Shown here: positions 42,981 through 51,250 of the stretch, piece by piece
How the letters are laid out: the number at the start of each line of letters is the position of its first letter
Position numbering within the stretch: the first letter of the stretch is position 1
Source of the DNA: Frankia sp. R82
Lineage (GTDB): Bacteria > Actinomycetota > Actinomycetes > Frankiales > Frankiaceae
Direction of reading: 5' to 3'
DNA length: 64,000 bases
Assembly (NCBI RefSeq): GCF_023716925.1
Contig: NZ_JAMQQG010000019.1
Span: 20,836-84,835, forward strand
Made by a program: the position numbers and the translations under genes
The notes under the pieces: model-generated
The model's database searches: none
Seen by the model: the letters and a program-made list of their open reading frames with translations, nothing else
Told to the model about the DNA's origin: nothing

Positions 42981-43424
42981 ATGGTGCACCCGAACACGCT
43001 CGCTACCGCTGCAACCGGCGTGGCGACGGTCGACAACCTTCTCGCGTTCGAGTTCCACCACGCGGAGGAGCTCGACCTCAGCCCCGAACAGCTCCCGAAG
43101 CTCGTCTCCCTCTGCGCCGAGTACACGACAACGGTCCGACCGAAGATCAACTCAATGGCCGCGTTGAGCGCGCGGACACGGGAGATCCTCTCTCTCCCCG
43201 AGGCTCCGCAGGCGAAGGACATCGCCGACGCCAAGACGAACGCGAACAGGATCGCCGATCTCGTCCGTGAGGTCACCGGCGAGTGGATCGACCGGCATGC
43301 CGAGGCCATGGCGCTGCTCAGCGACAAGCAGCTTCGTGTCCGAGCCGAGCTGATCGAGACACGTGACCGTGCGTCCCTCGCGGCCCTGGCCGGTGTGGTC
43401 CACGAGGCCGCGGTTCCTGCCTGA
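42981..43424 (+). CDS. Helical protein of unknown function in a radical SAM/PIMT cassette
   Basis: A 147-residue all-helical protein with FEFHHAEELDLSPEQLPKL near the N-terminus, followed by helices with Arg/Lys repeats (VRPKINSMAALSARTREIL). It resembles small helical domains of the Spy/CpxP or LTXXQ type (ELDLSPEQLPKL, QLRVRAELIETRDRA), but it has no signal peptide. GGAGA lies 5 nt before ATG 42981; an ATG one codon earlier and a GTG one codon later are also possible. It is the first gene of the element F unit. Its role beside the degenerate radical SAM gene is unknown. Confidence 0.7.
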   Translation: MVHPNTLATAATGVATVDNLLAFEFHHAEELDLSPEQLPKLVSLCAEYTTTVRPKINSMAALSARTREILSLPEAPQAKDIADAKTNANRIADLVREVTGEWIDRHAEAMALLSDKQLRVRAELIETRDRASLAALAGVVHEAAVPA

Positions 43425-43526
43425 TCCCTGCCGTCCTGCCTACGGCGCCGGCCGGTGCTCGCACTGCCGGTGACGGCCCCGAAGGTGGGACGGCCCCGCT
43501 ATGGAGGAGAGGAAAAGGAGTCCGTC

Positions 43527-44249
43527 GTGTCTGCGACGATGACTGACACCGTGGGACGCAGGGCCACGACGATCGACAGCCCGTGCTTGGAGGTCGCCGG
43601 CCGCGGCCGGCGGTCGTGTGGGCGGTGCTACGTCTCGCTCGAAGGCACTCACATGGATGGCTGGATGACGTTCGAGGACTGGCGAGAGATCACCGACGCG
43701 GCCGGGCTCGGCGTGCGCCGGCTCCTGCTCGTCGGTGGGGAGCCCACGTCGAACCCGGCCTTGCCCGATCTGGTCGATCATTCGCTCGCGGCCGGCGTGG
43801 AGGTGGTGCAGATCGCGACCAGCATTTGCGGCCACCCGGCCCCACACCGCCCGGCCTCCCGTGGCGCGGGTGTGCGGGCACAGACCCTGACGAACCTCGT
43901 TGAGGCGTGGAGCCGGGGGATCACGCTGCACGTGGGCCTGGTCTGTCTCGGTGCGGGTGATGACGACACGGCTCGCCGGCTCCCGGACAATCTCAGCGTC
44001 AGCCAGATCGACCGTGACCGACGCCATGGCGTCGGTCACGGTCGCGGTGTGTCCAGCGGCTGTGGGAGGCGTGGGCTACGGCGGGCCACCGTGCTGGCGG
44101 ACGGTCGGGCCACACCGTGTGTGAGGGGCCGCGGTGACACCAGCGGCAACGTCCGTGACACTCCGCTCGGGGAGCTGCTGGCGGGTCAGCGGTGGTCCGA
44201 CGTGGTGGCTGCGGCCCGAACCAAGACGTCCAGCGGGGGCCGTGTATGA
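43527..44249 (+). CDS. Degenerate radical SAM protein (first cluster cysteine lost)
   Basis: A 240-residue protein of the radical SAM/SPASM type that usually begins LEVTGRCxxxCxxCY. Here LEVAGRGRRSCGRCY has Gly at 27 where the first cysteine belongs (codon GGC instead of TGC), with Cys 31 and Cys 34 kept. LLLVGGEPTSNP is the SAM-binding segment. The middle is about 100 residues shorter than I expect for the family, and a perfect 17-bp inverted repeat lies at 44009-44044 inside the frame. It is likely a decayed gene or a non-catalytic relic. GTG 43527 has AAAAGGAG 7 nt upstream. It overlaps the methyltransferase start in ATGA. Confidence 0.72.
   Translation: MSATMTDTVGRRATTIDSPCLEVAGRGRRSCGRCYVSLEGTHMDGWMTFEDWREITDAAGLGVRRLLLVGGEPTSNPALPDLVDHSLAAGVEVVQIATSICGHPAPHRPASRGAGVRAQTLTNLVEAWSRGITLHVGLVCLGAGDDDTARRLPDNLSVSQIDRDRRHGVGHGRGVSSGCGRRGLRRATVLADGRATPCVRGRGDTSGNVRDTPLGELLAGQRWSDVVAAARTKTSSGGRV
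44009..44044. repeat. Perfect 17-bp inverted repeat inside the degenerate radical SAM gene
   Basis: Arms 44009-44025 and 44028-44044 are exact reverse complements with a 2-nt AT centre. It lies where the coding sequence departs from family length. It may be a deletion scar, a palindromic duplication, or a regulatory structure. Confidence 0.85.
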
Positions 44250-45367
44250 CCGCGCCGTGGCGGGGCCACGCCCGTGCGCTGGCGGACACGATCAGCCATC
44301 CGGGCTCCCGCTGGTATCCGGTGATCTCTGTGGTGCCCCGGCATCAGCTCGTCCCCCGCTGGTGGCTGCGCAGCGAAGGCGGATGGGTGCTGCGTCAGGG
44401 CCTGGTCGCCGATGCCTATAGCGACCGGACGCTGGTTACCCGCGTCGGCTCCCTGCATGCCGATCAGGCCACCAAACAGACCCGCCCCCAGGGCCGGCCG
44501 ACCTCATCGGCCATTTTGCCCAGCCTCGTGCTGGCGATGTACCAGCACGCCCGTCTGAACCAGGGCCAGGACATCCTCAGCGTGGGCACCGGCTCCGGCT
44601 ACGGTGCGGCACTGCTCGCCCGACGCTACGGGGCGCAGCGAGTGACCACGGTGGACACCGATCGCTACCTGGTCGCGGTCGCGGCGAAGCGCCTGGACGC
44701 ACTCGACCTTCACCCGACGGTTCTCCCGGTGAGCGCGACCGGCCCGCTCCCCGGCAGCTACGACCGGATAATCTCCCTGCTCTCGGTGCCCTCAATTCCG
44801 GTGAGCTGGCTGGTCGCGCTGCGCCTGGGCGGACGGCTGGTCACCACGATCAGCGACACCCACCTAATCCTCACAGCCATGCGAAGAGCCGACGGCGTAG
44901 TCGGCCAAATCGTGTGGGGCGCGGCGGCGTTCATGTCCGCACGCAGCGGTTTCGACTACCCACCGCTACCCGCCGGGGTTGATCTGTCCGCCGATTGGCA
45001 GGGCGAGGTATCAACCGGCCGCTATCCGATCGTGAACATCAGCACAGCGTGGGAGACCGCCACGATGCTCACGCTCACCGTGCCCGGAGTACGCCGCCAG
45101 TACCGCCGCAGCCCGAACCGACGACACACCGTCCTGCTCACCCATCCGGACGGATCTTGGGCACGCGCCGAAGCCACCGGCACGGACGCACCCACCGTCC
45201 ATCAGGAGGGGCCACGCCGGCTGTGGGACCTCCTCGACGACGCCCGCGACGACCTGCTAAGCCGCGGCGCGCCACCGTGGATCGGTGCCCGTGCCCGCGT
45301 CAACCCCGACGGCAGCATCCACCTCTCCCAGCAGGGATGGACCGCCACGATCCCCGCCACCGACTGA
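44246..45367 (+). CDS. PIMT-like methyltransferase (third copy, divergent)
   Basis: A 373-residue SAM-dependent methyltransferase of the protein-L-isoaspartate type. Motif I is DILSVGTGSGYGAALLARR near residue 110, followed by VTTVDTDRYLVAVAAKRL. It has the RPTSSAILPSLVLAMYQHA helix that precedes motif I in PIMT-like enzymes. It differs clearly from the FxLD copies: the N-terminus includes a SVVPRHQLVPRWW segment like the PRHxF region of PIMT. It overlaps the degenerate radical SAM gene (ATGA) and ends the element F unit. Likely acts on a peptide made nearby, but no precursor is seen. Confidence 0.8.
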   Translation: MTAPWRGHARALADTISHPGSRWYPVISVVPRHQLVPRWWLRSEGGWVLRQGLVADAYSDRTLVTRVGSLHADQATKQTRPQGRPTSSAILPSLVLAMYQHARLNQGQDILSVGTGSGYGAALLARRYGAQRVTTVDTDRYLVAVAAKRLDALDLHPTVLPVSATGPLPGSYDRIISLLSVPSIPVSWLVALRLGGRLVTTISDTHLILTAMRRADGVVGQIVWGAAAFMSARSGFDYPPLPAGVDLSADWQGEVSTGRYPIVNISTAWETATMLTLTVPGVRRQYRRSPNRRHTVLLTHPDGSWARAEATGTDAPTVHQEGPRRLWDLLDDARDDLLSRGAPPWIGARARVNPDGSIHLSQQGWTATIPATD

Positions 45368-45546
45368 CATGCGTGCCCCACGTCGCCGGTAGCGGGCACC
45401 ACCGTAGGACCCCGACGCGCGGATACCGGGCACGTCGGCGAACCGGTCGTCCTGTGCACCGCGCCGTCCGTGTGCTCCTGACATCCGTCGGCGTCGGCGC
45501 TTCACCTTTTTTCGCTACCCGCCGACCCTCACCTCCGAGAAAGACC

Positions 45547-46506
45547 ATGGACAGCGACAATCTCACAACGAGTAACCGAGACAACGATCAGATCACGCAC
45601 AGCCGAGACGGGACTCTCCGCTCGCATCAGCCGGGGTCGGCTCTACAGTGGCAGAGGGCCCAACAGCGAGATCCGGTAGACCTCCGAACCGACAAACCGC
45701 ACCCTGCACGGATGTACGACTATTTCCTTGGCGGGAAGGACAACTTCCCGGCCGACCAGAAAGCCGCCGAGGCCGCGATCGCCGCGTTTCCCCAGATATG
45801 GATCGCGGCCCGAGCGAACCGGGCTTTTATGACCCGGGCGGCACGCTATCTGGCGGCCGAGGCGGGTATCCGCCAGTTTTTGGATGTGGGCACGGGGTTT
45901 CCCACTTCACCGAACCTGCACGAAACCGTCCAGGGCCTCGCCCCGGACGCCCGTGTGGTCTACGCGGACAACGATCCGCTTGTCCTGACCTACGCCCGTG
46001 CGCTGCTCACCAGCAGCCCGGCAGGGCGTACCGCCTACCTGGATGCCGACCTGCGCGACGTCGAGGCGATCCTCGACGCCCCCGAGCTACGGGACACCTT
46101 GGACCTGTCCCGCCCGGTCGCGCTGTCCCTGGTCGCGGTCCTGCACTTCCTGCCCGACAGCGATGATCCGTACGGGCTGGTGCGCCGGCTGCTGGACCCG
46201 CTGCCGGCCGGCAGCTATCTACTGCTCAGCCACATCACCGCGGACGTCAACCCCGCGGTGGAGACGGCGGCGCGGGTGTACCGCCAGCAGGGCGTGCCCG
46301 TGCACACCCGCAGCCACGAGCAGATCGCCCGTTTCTTCGACGGCCTCGAACTGGTCGACCCCGGCATCGTCTCCGTCCACCGCTGGCGCCCCGGCCCGGC
46401 GACAAAGACCACGACATCGGACTCTGGCCAGGGCGACGAGGCCGCGGAGGCGGACCACGGGGACGCCGAGGTGAGCGTTTACGGCGCCGTGGCACGCAAG
46501 GCATGA
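45547..46506 (+). CDS. SAM-dependent methyltransferase, DUF574-type
   Basis: A 319-residue protein of the actinobacterial DUF574 methyltransferase family, recognised by ARMYDYFLGGKDNFPADQ, ANRAFMTRAARYLA, FLDVGTGFPTSPNLHE (motif I) and RVVYADNDPLVL. The start ATG 45547 adds an N-terminal hydrophilic extension of about 50 residues before the core; a later start is possible. It begins a run of overlapping genes (46503, 47377, 48237). The substrate of this family is not established. Confidence 0.85.
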   Translation: MDSDNLTTSNRDNDQITHSRDGTLRSHQPGSALQWQRAQQRDPVDLRTDKPHPARMYDYFLGGKDNFPADQKAAEAAIAAFPQIWIAARANRAFMTRAARYLAAEAGIRQFLDVGTGFPTSPNLHETVQGLAPDARVVYADNDPLVLTYARALLTSSPAGRTAYLDADLRDVEAILDAPELRDTLDLSRPVALSLVAVLHFLPDSDDPYGLVRRLLDPLPAGSYLLLSHITADVNPAVETAARVYRQQGVPVHTRSHEQIARFFDGLELVDPGIVSVHRWRPGPATKTTTSDSGQGDEAAEADHGDAEVSVYGAVARKA

Positions 46507-47384
46507 TCATCACCACCGGTATTGATCTTCATGTGTATTCGTGCCGTTCCAGCGGAACCGCGTTTCCCGACGAGCTGGTCACGGAGGCGGTGGCGGCGGG
46601 TCTGCATGTGATCGCCATAACCGATCACGACACGGTCGACGGTAGTGCGGAGGCGGAGGCCGCGCTGCCCGAGGGCCTGACGCTGCTGCCGGGGGTGACG
46701 GTCTCCTGCACTGTCGACCTCGGCGTGCAGCGTGTCCCGCTGTCGCTGCTGGCCTATCTGTGCAATCCGAACGACCGGATCTTGCGCGGCCTGCTGGGCG
46801 ACAACCGGGATGAGCAGGATCGCCAGGTCCGCAAACTCGTGCGTGATCTACAAAACGGGGGCCACGCGCTGACCTGGGAGGACGTGGCGACCCAGGCCGG
46901 GCATCGCCGCCCTGGACTCCCTGATGTCGCCGGGGCACTGGTTGCCGCAGACATGGTGAGTGATCTTGCCGAGGCGTTCAGTGCCGCGTGGCTGGGTGGC
47001 CAGTACCCGCTGCGGCGCCGGCGGCTCCCCTCCGCCCGCCACGCCCTGAGTGCGATCCGGGGGGCGGGTGGGGTGCCTGTGCTTGCGTATGCCCGCTGGC
47101 CCGGCCGGCTGACTCTCACCGCCGACGACATCGCGGCCCTGCACGACGACGGTCTGGCCGGCCTTGAGGTCGACCACCCCACACATCGCCAGGACGATCG
47201 TCGGGAGCTGCGGGCGATCGCCCGTCACCTCGGTCTGATCGTCACCGGGGGTAGTGGCCATCACGGGGCCGGCGGCCCTGTGCTCGGCGCGGAGACGACC
47301 GCCCCCGAGGCCTACCAGCAGATCGTCCGGGCCGGCCACGGCACCATGCCCATTATCGGTACGGCGGTAACAACCGATGATTGA
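46503..47384 (+). CDS. PHP-domain metal-dependent phosphoesterase
   Basis: A 293-residue protein with the PHP motifs of trinuclear-metal phosphoesterases: DLHVYSCRSSG near the N-terminus, AITDHDTVDGSAEA, a late LAGLEVDHPTHRQDDRREL, and VTGGSGHHG. This gives histidines in all the usual metal positions. Such enzymes hydrolyse nucleotide or sugar phosphates. ATG at 46503 overlaps the stop of the DUF574-type methyltransferase. It is followed by a shorter-motif paralogue with an 8-bp overlap, a tandem duplication. Confidence 0.82.
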   Translation: MIITTGIDLHVYSCRSSGTAFPDELVTEAVAAGLHVIAITDHDTVDGSAEAEAALPEGLTLLPGVTVSCTVDLGVQRVPLSLLAYLCNPNDRILRGLLGDNRDEQDRQVRKLVRDLQNGGHALTWEDVATQAGHRRPGLPDVAGALVAADMVSDLAEAFSAAWLGGQYPLRRRRLPSARHALSAIRGAGGVPVLAYARWPGRLTLTADDIAALHDDGLAGLEVDHPTHRQDDRRELRAIARHLGLIVTGGSGHHGAGGPVLGAETTAPEAYQQIVRAGHGTMPIIGTAVTTDD

Positions 47385-48240
47385 CCTGCACGTCGAGTCG
47401 TCGTTGTCAGGCATGGGAGCGTTCCCGTCAGCGCTGATGGGCAGGGCCGCGCGAGCCGGCGCGACCGTGGTTGGCCTCGCCGACCGGCTCACCGTCGACG
47501 GCATCGACGTCGCCCACAGAGCGCTCCCCGCCGAACTCACCCTGATACCTGCGGTCACGGTGCCCTGCGCTGTGCTGGTCGCCGATCAGGAACGCACCAT
47601 CGACCTACGCGGCTATCTGATCAACAGCGGCGACCGGCCGCTGCTGGATCTGCTTGCCGAGGCCCGCCGGCACCGGGAACAGCGGGCACAGCGGATGGTC
47701 TCCTGCCTGGCCTCGGACTATCCGACGCTCACCTGGCATCGGGTGGCCCAGCTCGCCCCCCGCCAGATACCGGGCCGGCCACACATCGCCTGCGCGCTGG
47801 TCCAGGTGGGTCTCGTCACCAGCCTGCGCGAGGCCTACAGCCCACAATGGCTCGGCGCCGAAGGAAGATATTTCGAGCCGAAACGCCAGCCACCAGTGGA
47901 GCAGGTCCTGGCGGTGATCCGCGCCGCGGGCGGAGCGCCGGTCCTGGGGCGACCCCGGCGCCGCCACCACGTCCAGCTCACCGCCAGCCAGATCGCCACC
48001 CTGCAGGCCGCCGGCCTCGTCGGCCTTGAGGTCGATCACCCATCCAACCCGCGACCTGCACGGGAGGCGTTGCGCCGCATCGCCGCCATCCTCGATCTGA
48101 TCGTCACCGGGGGCAGTGGCAGTCGCGGCCACCGCGCCGACGACGCCATTCCGATCGGTGCCGAGACCACGAGCCACGCCATGTACGAGCGGCTCATCAC
48201 CGCTGCAACCGGGACCCGGCCGATCGCGTCCCAGCGATGA
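47377..48240 (+). CDS. Degenerate PHP-domain paralogue
   Basis: A 287-residue paralogue of 46503. The order of blocks is the same, but TDHDTVDG has become ADRLTVDG, the DLHVYSCRSSG motif reads DLHVESSLSG, and GGSGHHG reads GGSGSRG. Metal ligands are therefore missing and catalysis is doubtful. The LVGLEVDHPSNPRPAREALR segment is retained. It may be a regulatory or structural partner of the active copy, forming a heterodimer. It overlaps the next gene in ATGA. Confidence 0.78.
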   Translation: MIDLHVESSLSGMGAFPSALMGRAARAGATVVGLADRLTVDGIDVAHRALPAELTLIPAVTVPCAVLVADQERTIDLRGYLINSGDRPLLDLLAEARRHREQRAQRMVSCLASDYPTLTWHRVAQLAPRQIPGRPHIACALVQVGLVTSLREAYSPQWLGAEGRYFEPKRQPPVEQVLAVIRAAGGAPVLGRPRRRHHVQLTASQIATLQAAGLVGLEVDHPSNPRPAREALRRIAAILDLIVTGGSGSRGHRADDAIPIGAETTSHAMYERLITAATGTRPIASQR

Positions 48241-48410
48241 CCGGACTCGCTAGCGCAGCCGGCGTCTGGATCGTCTCCACGACCCTGCTGGCCTGCGCCG
48301 TCGCCTCTCTGCCACCCAGCAAGCTTTCGCTGGGCATGGTCGGGATCGCGCTGGGCTGCAACCTTGTCCTGGTCGCGGCGCTGCTGACCATGCCGATAGG
48401 AGGAGCCTGA
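48237..48410 (+). CDS. 57-residue membrane protein
   Basis: ATG at 48237 overlaps the stop of the PHP paralogue. The product has two hydrophobic stretches (GVWIVSTTLLACAVASL and LGMVGIALGCNLVLVAALL) separated by a short polar turn, so it is probably a hairpin membrane protein. No family is recognised. Coupling suggests co-expression with the PHP pair. Confidence 0.65.
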   Translation: MTGLASAAGVWIVSTTLLACAVASLPPSKLSLGMVGIALGCNLVLVAALLTMPIGGA

Positions 48411-48776
48411 TGCCGCATGCTCGCTGCCAGCTACACCCCCACCCCAGTTTTCCGGAAGTGACGATCGGCTGATCGCTAGCTTGGTGGGCCGTTTACGTGC
48501 TCGCAGCTGATTCCAGGCCGGCGCCCTCGCGGTCAGCCTCGGTTGGCTTTACCTGACTTTCCAAAGATCCACAATCTTGTGGCGGCCGTGTGCACCGACC
48601 TCAGGCGGGCGGCGCACCATCCGTGCCGCGCTCGATGCCGCGGGATCTTGTATGACTGTTTCGCGGGTTCGGAGAATCGGAGAAGGCAGATGTCGAGAAT
48701 AATCGGCGGTGCCAGGGTCGTCGGACTCTTCGGCGGCGTGGATGACGGGCACCCTGCTATCAGGGGGAGGCACTCC
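48411..48776. other. 366-bp intergenic region
   Basis: Contains a small perfect palindrome at 48569-48582 (CCACAA, 2 nt, TTGTGG) and an AT-richer stretch around 48648 that may be a promoter for the histidine phosphatase gene. No gene is convincing here, although the frame of the downstream gene is open upstream to 48543. Confidence 0.5.
48569..48582. promoter_or_regulatory. 14-bp palindrome, possible operator
   Basis: CCACAA-TC-TTGTGG, a perfect dyad 195 bp before the histidine phosphatase start. Confidence 0.35.
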
Positions 48777-49742
48777 ATGACCCCCGACGAACTCGATCGG
48801 CTGGTCGCATATCTAGAACGCGGGGCGGTGGTATTTGCAACTCGCAGTATTGTCGAGGACGCGCTGGACCCTGCACGTCCCGGGCACCCCGGCATTGGTT
48901 ACCTGACCGACGGCCAGTGGCTATGGACCACGGAGACGCTCTACTACCTGCAGCAGCACGCCATCCCGCCCGACCCGGATTTTGTTGCCTATCTGCGCGA
49001 CCGCAACTACGCGTATGTCGCACCGTCCCAGGAGCAGATCGCTGCAATCGGGCGTGCGTTGTTGGCTCCCGCGATCATGCCGGCGGCAGACGGTGCCGCC
49101 GGCGAGGATCACCGTCCCGGCAGCCGACTGCTCGCGCAGAACAGCGTGCGCCTGGTCCTGTGGCGCCACGGCGAGAGCATCGCCAATGTGGCCAGGGTGT
49201 TCCAGGGGCACGGCGACGGACCGCTGAGTCCTGCCGGCCGTGCGCAGGCGCAGAACGCCGCAGAACGACTGGTGCGGCTCCGCCCGGCCCTCATCATCAC
49301 CTCGGATCTCCGCCGCGCTCGCGACACCGCCGACGCGCTGAGCACCCGTACCGGCGTACCGCTGCAGGTCGATGCCCGGCTCCGTGAAGCGGACCTGGGG
49401 GCCTGGGAGGGACGGACCCGGTCCGACATTGCCGCGCGTTTCCCTGACGAATTCGCCCGGTGGCAAGACGGCGACGACATCGCCCGCGGTGGTGGGGAAC
49501 GCCCCGGCCAGGTTGCCGACCGTGCGCTCGCCGCGCTCGCTGACCACATCACCGGCCTGCCGGCCGGCTCGACAGTCGTTGTGGCCAGCCATGCGGGCAC
49601 GATTCTCGCCGTCACCGGCAGGCTGCTAGGCCTTACCGTCTCCGACTGGCGTCAGCACGGCCCCGTCGACAACGCAGCATGGATCATCCTGGAACGCACC
49701 CCCACAGGCTGGGAGCGTCACATGGACCCGACCGGCCTATGA
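48777..49742 (+). CDS. Histidine phosphatase (phosphoglycerate-mutase-like) with N-terminal extension
   Basis: A 321-residue protein. Residues 1-110 form an unassigned domain (MTPDELDRLVAYLERGAVV, WTTETLYYLQQHAIPPD). From about 122 a histidine phosphatase domain follows: LVLWRHGESIANVARVFQG (catalytic His and Arg), IITSDLRRARDTADAL (Arg), LREADLGAWEG and VVVASHAGTI (second His). GGGGGAGG lies about 7 nt before ATG 48777, which decides the start. Likely dephosphorylates a phospho-sugar or nucleotide. Its upstream domain may be a regulator or targeting module of the phosphatase. Confidence 0.85.
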   Translation: MTPDELDRLVAYLERGAVVFATRSIVEDALDPARPGHPGIGYLTDGQWLWTTETLYYLQQHAIPPDPDFVAYLRDRNYAYVAPSQEQIAAIGRALLAPAIMPAADGAAGEDHRPGSRLLAQNSVRLVLWRHGESIANVARVFQGHGDGPLSPAGRAQAQNAAERLVRLRPALIITSDLRRARDTADALSTRTGVPLQVDARLREADLGAWEGRTRSDIAARFPDEFARWQDGDDIARGGGERPGQVADRALAALADHITGLPAGSTVVVASHAGTILAVTGRLLGLTVSDWRQHGPVDNAAWIILERTPTGWERHMDPTGL

Positions 49743-50632
49743 AGCTCTGAGAAGTCGGGCGTCCGCGTCGTGCACTGCCGTCCGCTGTTGATCTTCCTCT
49801 GTCGACGACCCGGGCCTGTACCCCGCCTCCCCTGCATATGGCGCACCTCTGTTTCGCCGCGGCGAGCTGCCTCGTCCCCTCCCTGCCGTCGCACCTCGGC
49901 AGAGGGACAGCGTTCCGGCATCGGGAGATGGCAGCACGGCCGCGCACCTCAGCGCGAGGCAGGGCGCCGCCCGGTCCCATGCACCGTCAGAGCACCAACG
50001 CGGCCGAAAAATTTTTCGTCTGTTGCGTAATCCTGGCGTCACAACGAGAGCTGAGTCGACCCCCAGCTTGAGACTCTCCGTATGCGGCCGGGGGGAGAAG
50101 ACCGGAGTGCCACGCTGGGACAGGCAGGGTTCACACTGCCACAACCAAGCAGGTCTACCTGTGCCTGCGCGGTTACGCGGCGACAGGTAGGCCGTGCGGT
50201 GACATAAGGCCAAATTCGGCTACAGTCACCGTTTGTAGTCAATCTTGTTCGGTCCGGGTAGTATATAGATCATTCGTCCATTTTTCGCTATGACTTTTCT
50301 CGCGCTTGCGGTGACATGGGGTCACGGGGTTACAACGTAGCGGTCGGAATATGGCATGGGGTCATGGACGGGTAACAGGCCAGGTGGATCAATCGGCAGG
50401 GTGGACGGCTCGCGGCTGGATCGGGAAATCGTTGCCTGCCGCCGGTCTTTTGATCGTCTGCCGCGGCGGATGGTCACACGCCGCGCGACGATTGCCGTCC
50501 CCGGCCTCTCGTGGGACCGCGCCGCCAGCGGGATCGTCACGCGTGCCGCTGCCCGCAGGTCTGCAGGCTGCGGTGATGCGTGCCGACGGTGGTTTGGGCA
50601 ACCGATCCACCAGCGGATCCGAGGTGGGCGCG
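49743..50632. other. 890-bp region without a convincing gene
   Basis: Includes an AT-richer part (50215-50300) with possible promoter boxes, the direct repeat GCGGTGACAT at 50196-50205 and 50308-50317, and the dyad GTGAC-ATGGG-GTCAC overlapping the second repeat. This probably carries the promoter of the Tad locus. Confidence 0.5.
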
Positions 50633-51250
50633 GTGGAGACCGAAGTCCGTATACCTGGCCGGCGATGCATCGCCTGGCTGCGAGCGGCCAGCCTCTACAT
50701 GATGATCGCCGTCGTGATGGCCCTTGCCGCCTGCGGTTCGAGTGGTGATTCGTCGCCGGCCCCGACACCGGGTGCCACGGTTACCTCTTTCTCGACACGG
50801 CCAAGCAGCCCGGCGTCAGCCACGCCGGCCTCTGTCGCGGAGGCCGCACGCCAGGATGCGGTGGCGGCGTATCTCGGCATGTGGAAGGCGGATGCACAGG
50901 CAAGCCACACCGCGGATTGGCGGGCGTCATATCTGTCGCGTTACGCCTCGGGTGAGGCGTTGCAGGTCCTGACGGGAGGACTTTACGCCGATCATGCTAA
51001 CGGGCTCGTGGCGCAAGGGGAGCCAGTAAACAATCCGACGGTAACCTCGGTAAGCCCGACGAACTCGCCGACCAGCGTGATGGTGTCGGACTGTAGTGAT
51101 AGTAGAAACTGGTTGCGGCACAAAGCTGACGGCTCTCCTTTCACGGACACACCGGGTGGTAGTCGCAGAATCATCGCCGAGGTGCGGAAGCATACCGATG
51201 GGCTCTGGCGTGTCACCCAGTTCGGCGTGGCAGCGGTGGGGTCATGCTAA
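50633..51250 (+). CDS. Putative lipoprotein at the head of the Tad locus
   Basis: About 205 residues. A hydrophobic segment ends in a lipobox-like MALAACGSS (Cys 40), followed by a Pro/Ser/Thr-rich linker and a mixed globular part (AYLGMWKADAQASHTADWR, RYASGEALQVLTGG). This is the layout of a lipid-anchored extracytoplasmic protein. GTG 50633 is preceded by GAGGTGG; an ATG at 50576 would add 19 residues. It overlaps the next gene. Family unknown; its position suggests an envelope-exposed component. Confidence 0.65.
   Translation: METEVRIPGRRCIAWLRAASLYMMIAVVMALAACGSSGDSSPAPTPGATVTSFSTRPSSPASATPASVAEAARQDAVAAYLGMWKADAQASHTADWRASYLSRYASGEALQVLTGGLYADHANGLVAQGEPVNNPTVTSVSPTNSPTSVMVSDCSDSRNWLRHKADGSPFTDTPGGSRRIIAEVRKHTDGLWRVTQFGVAAVGSC

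Noticed and set aside
48600..48680. Seventh copy of the composite element before the histidine phosphatase
   Set aside because: Only a TTC and GGAGAATC resemble it; spacing is off by one and CAGGTCA and GAA are absent.
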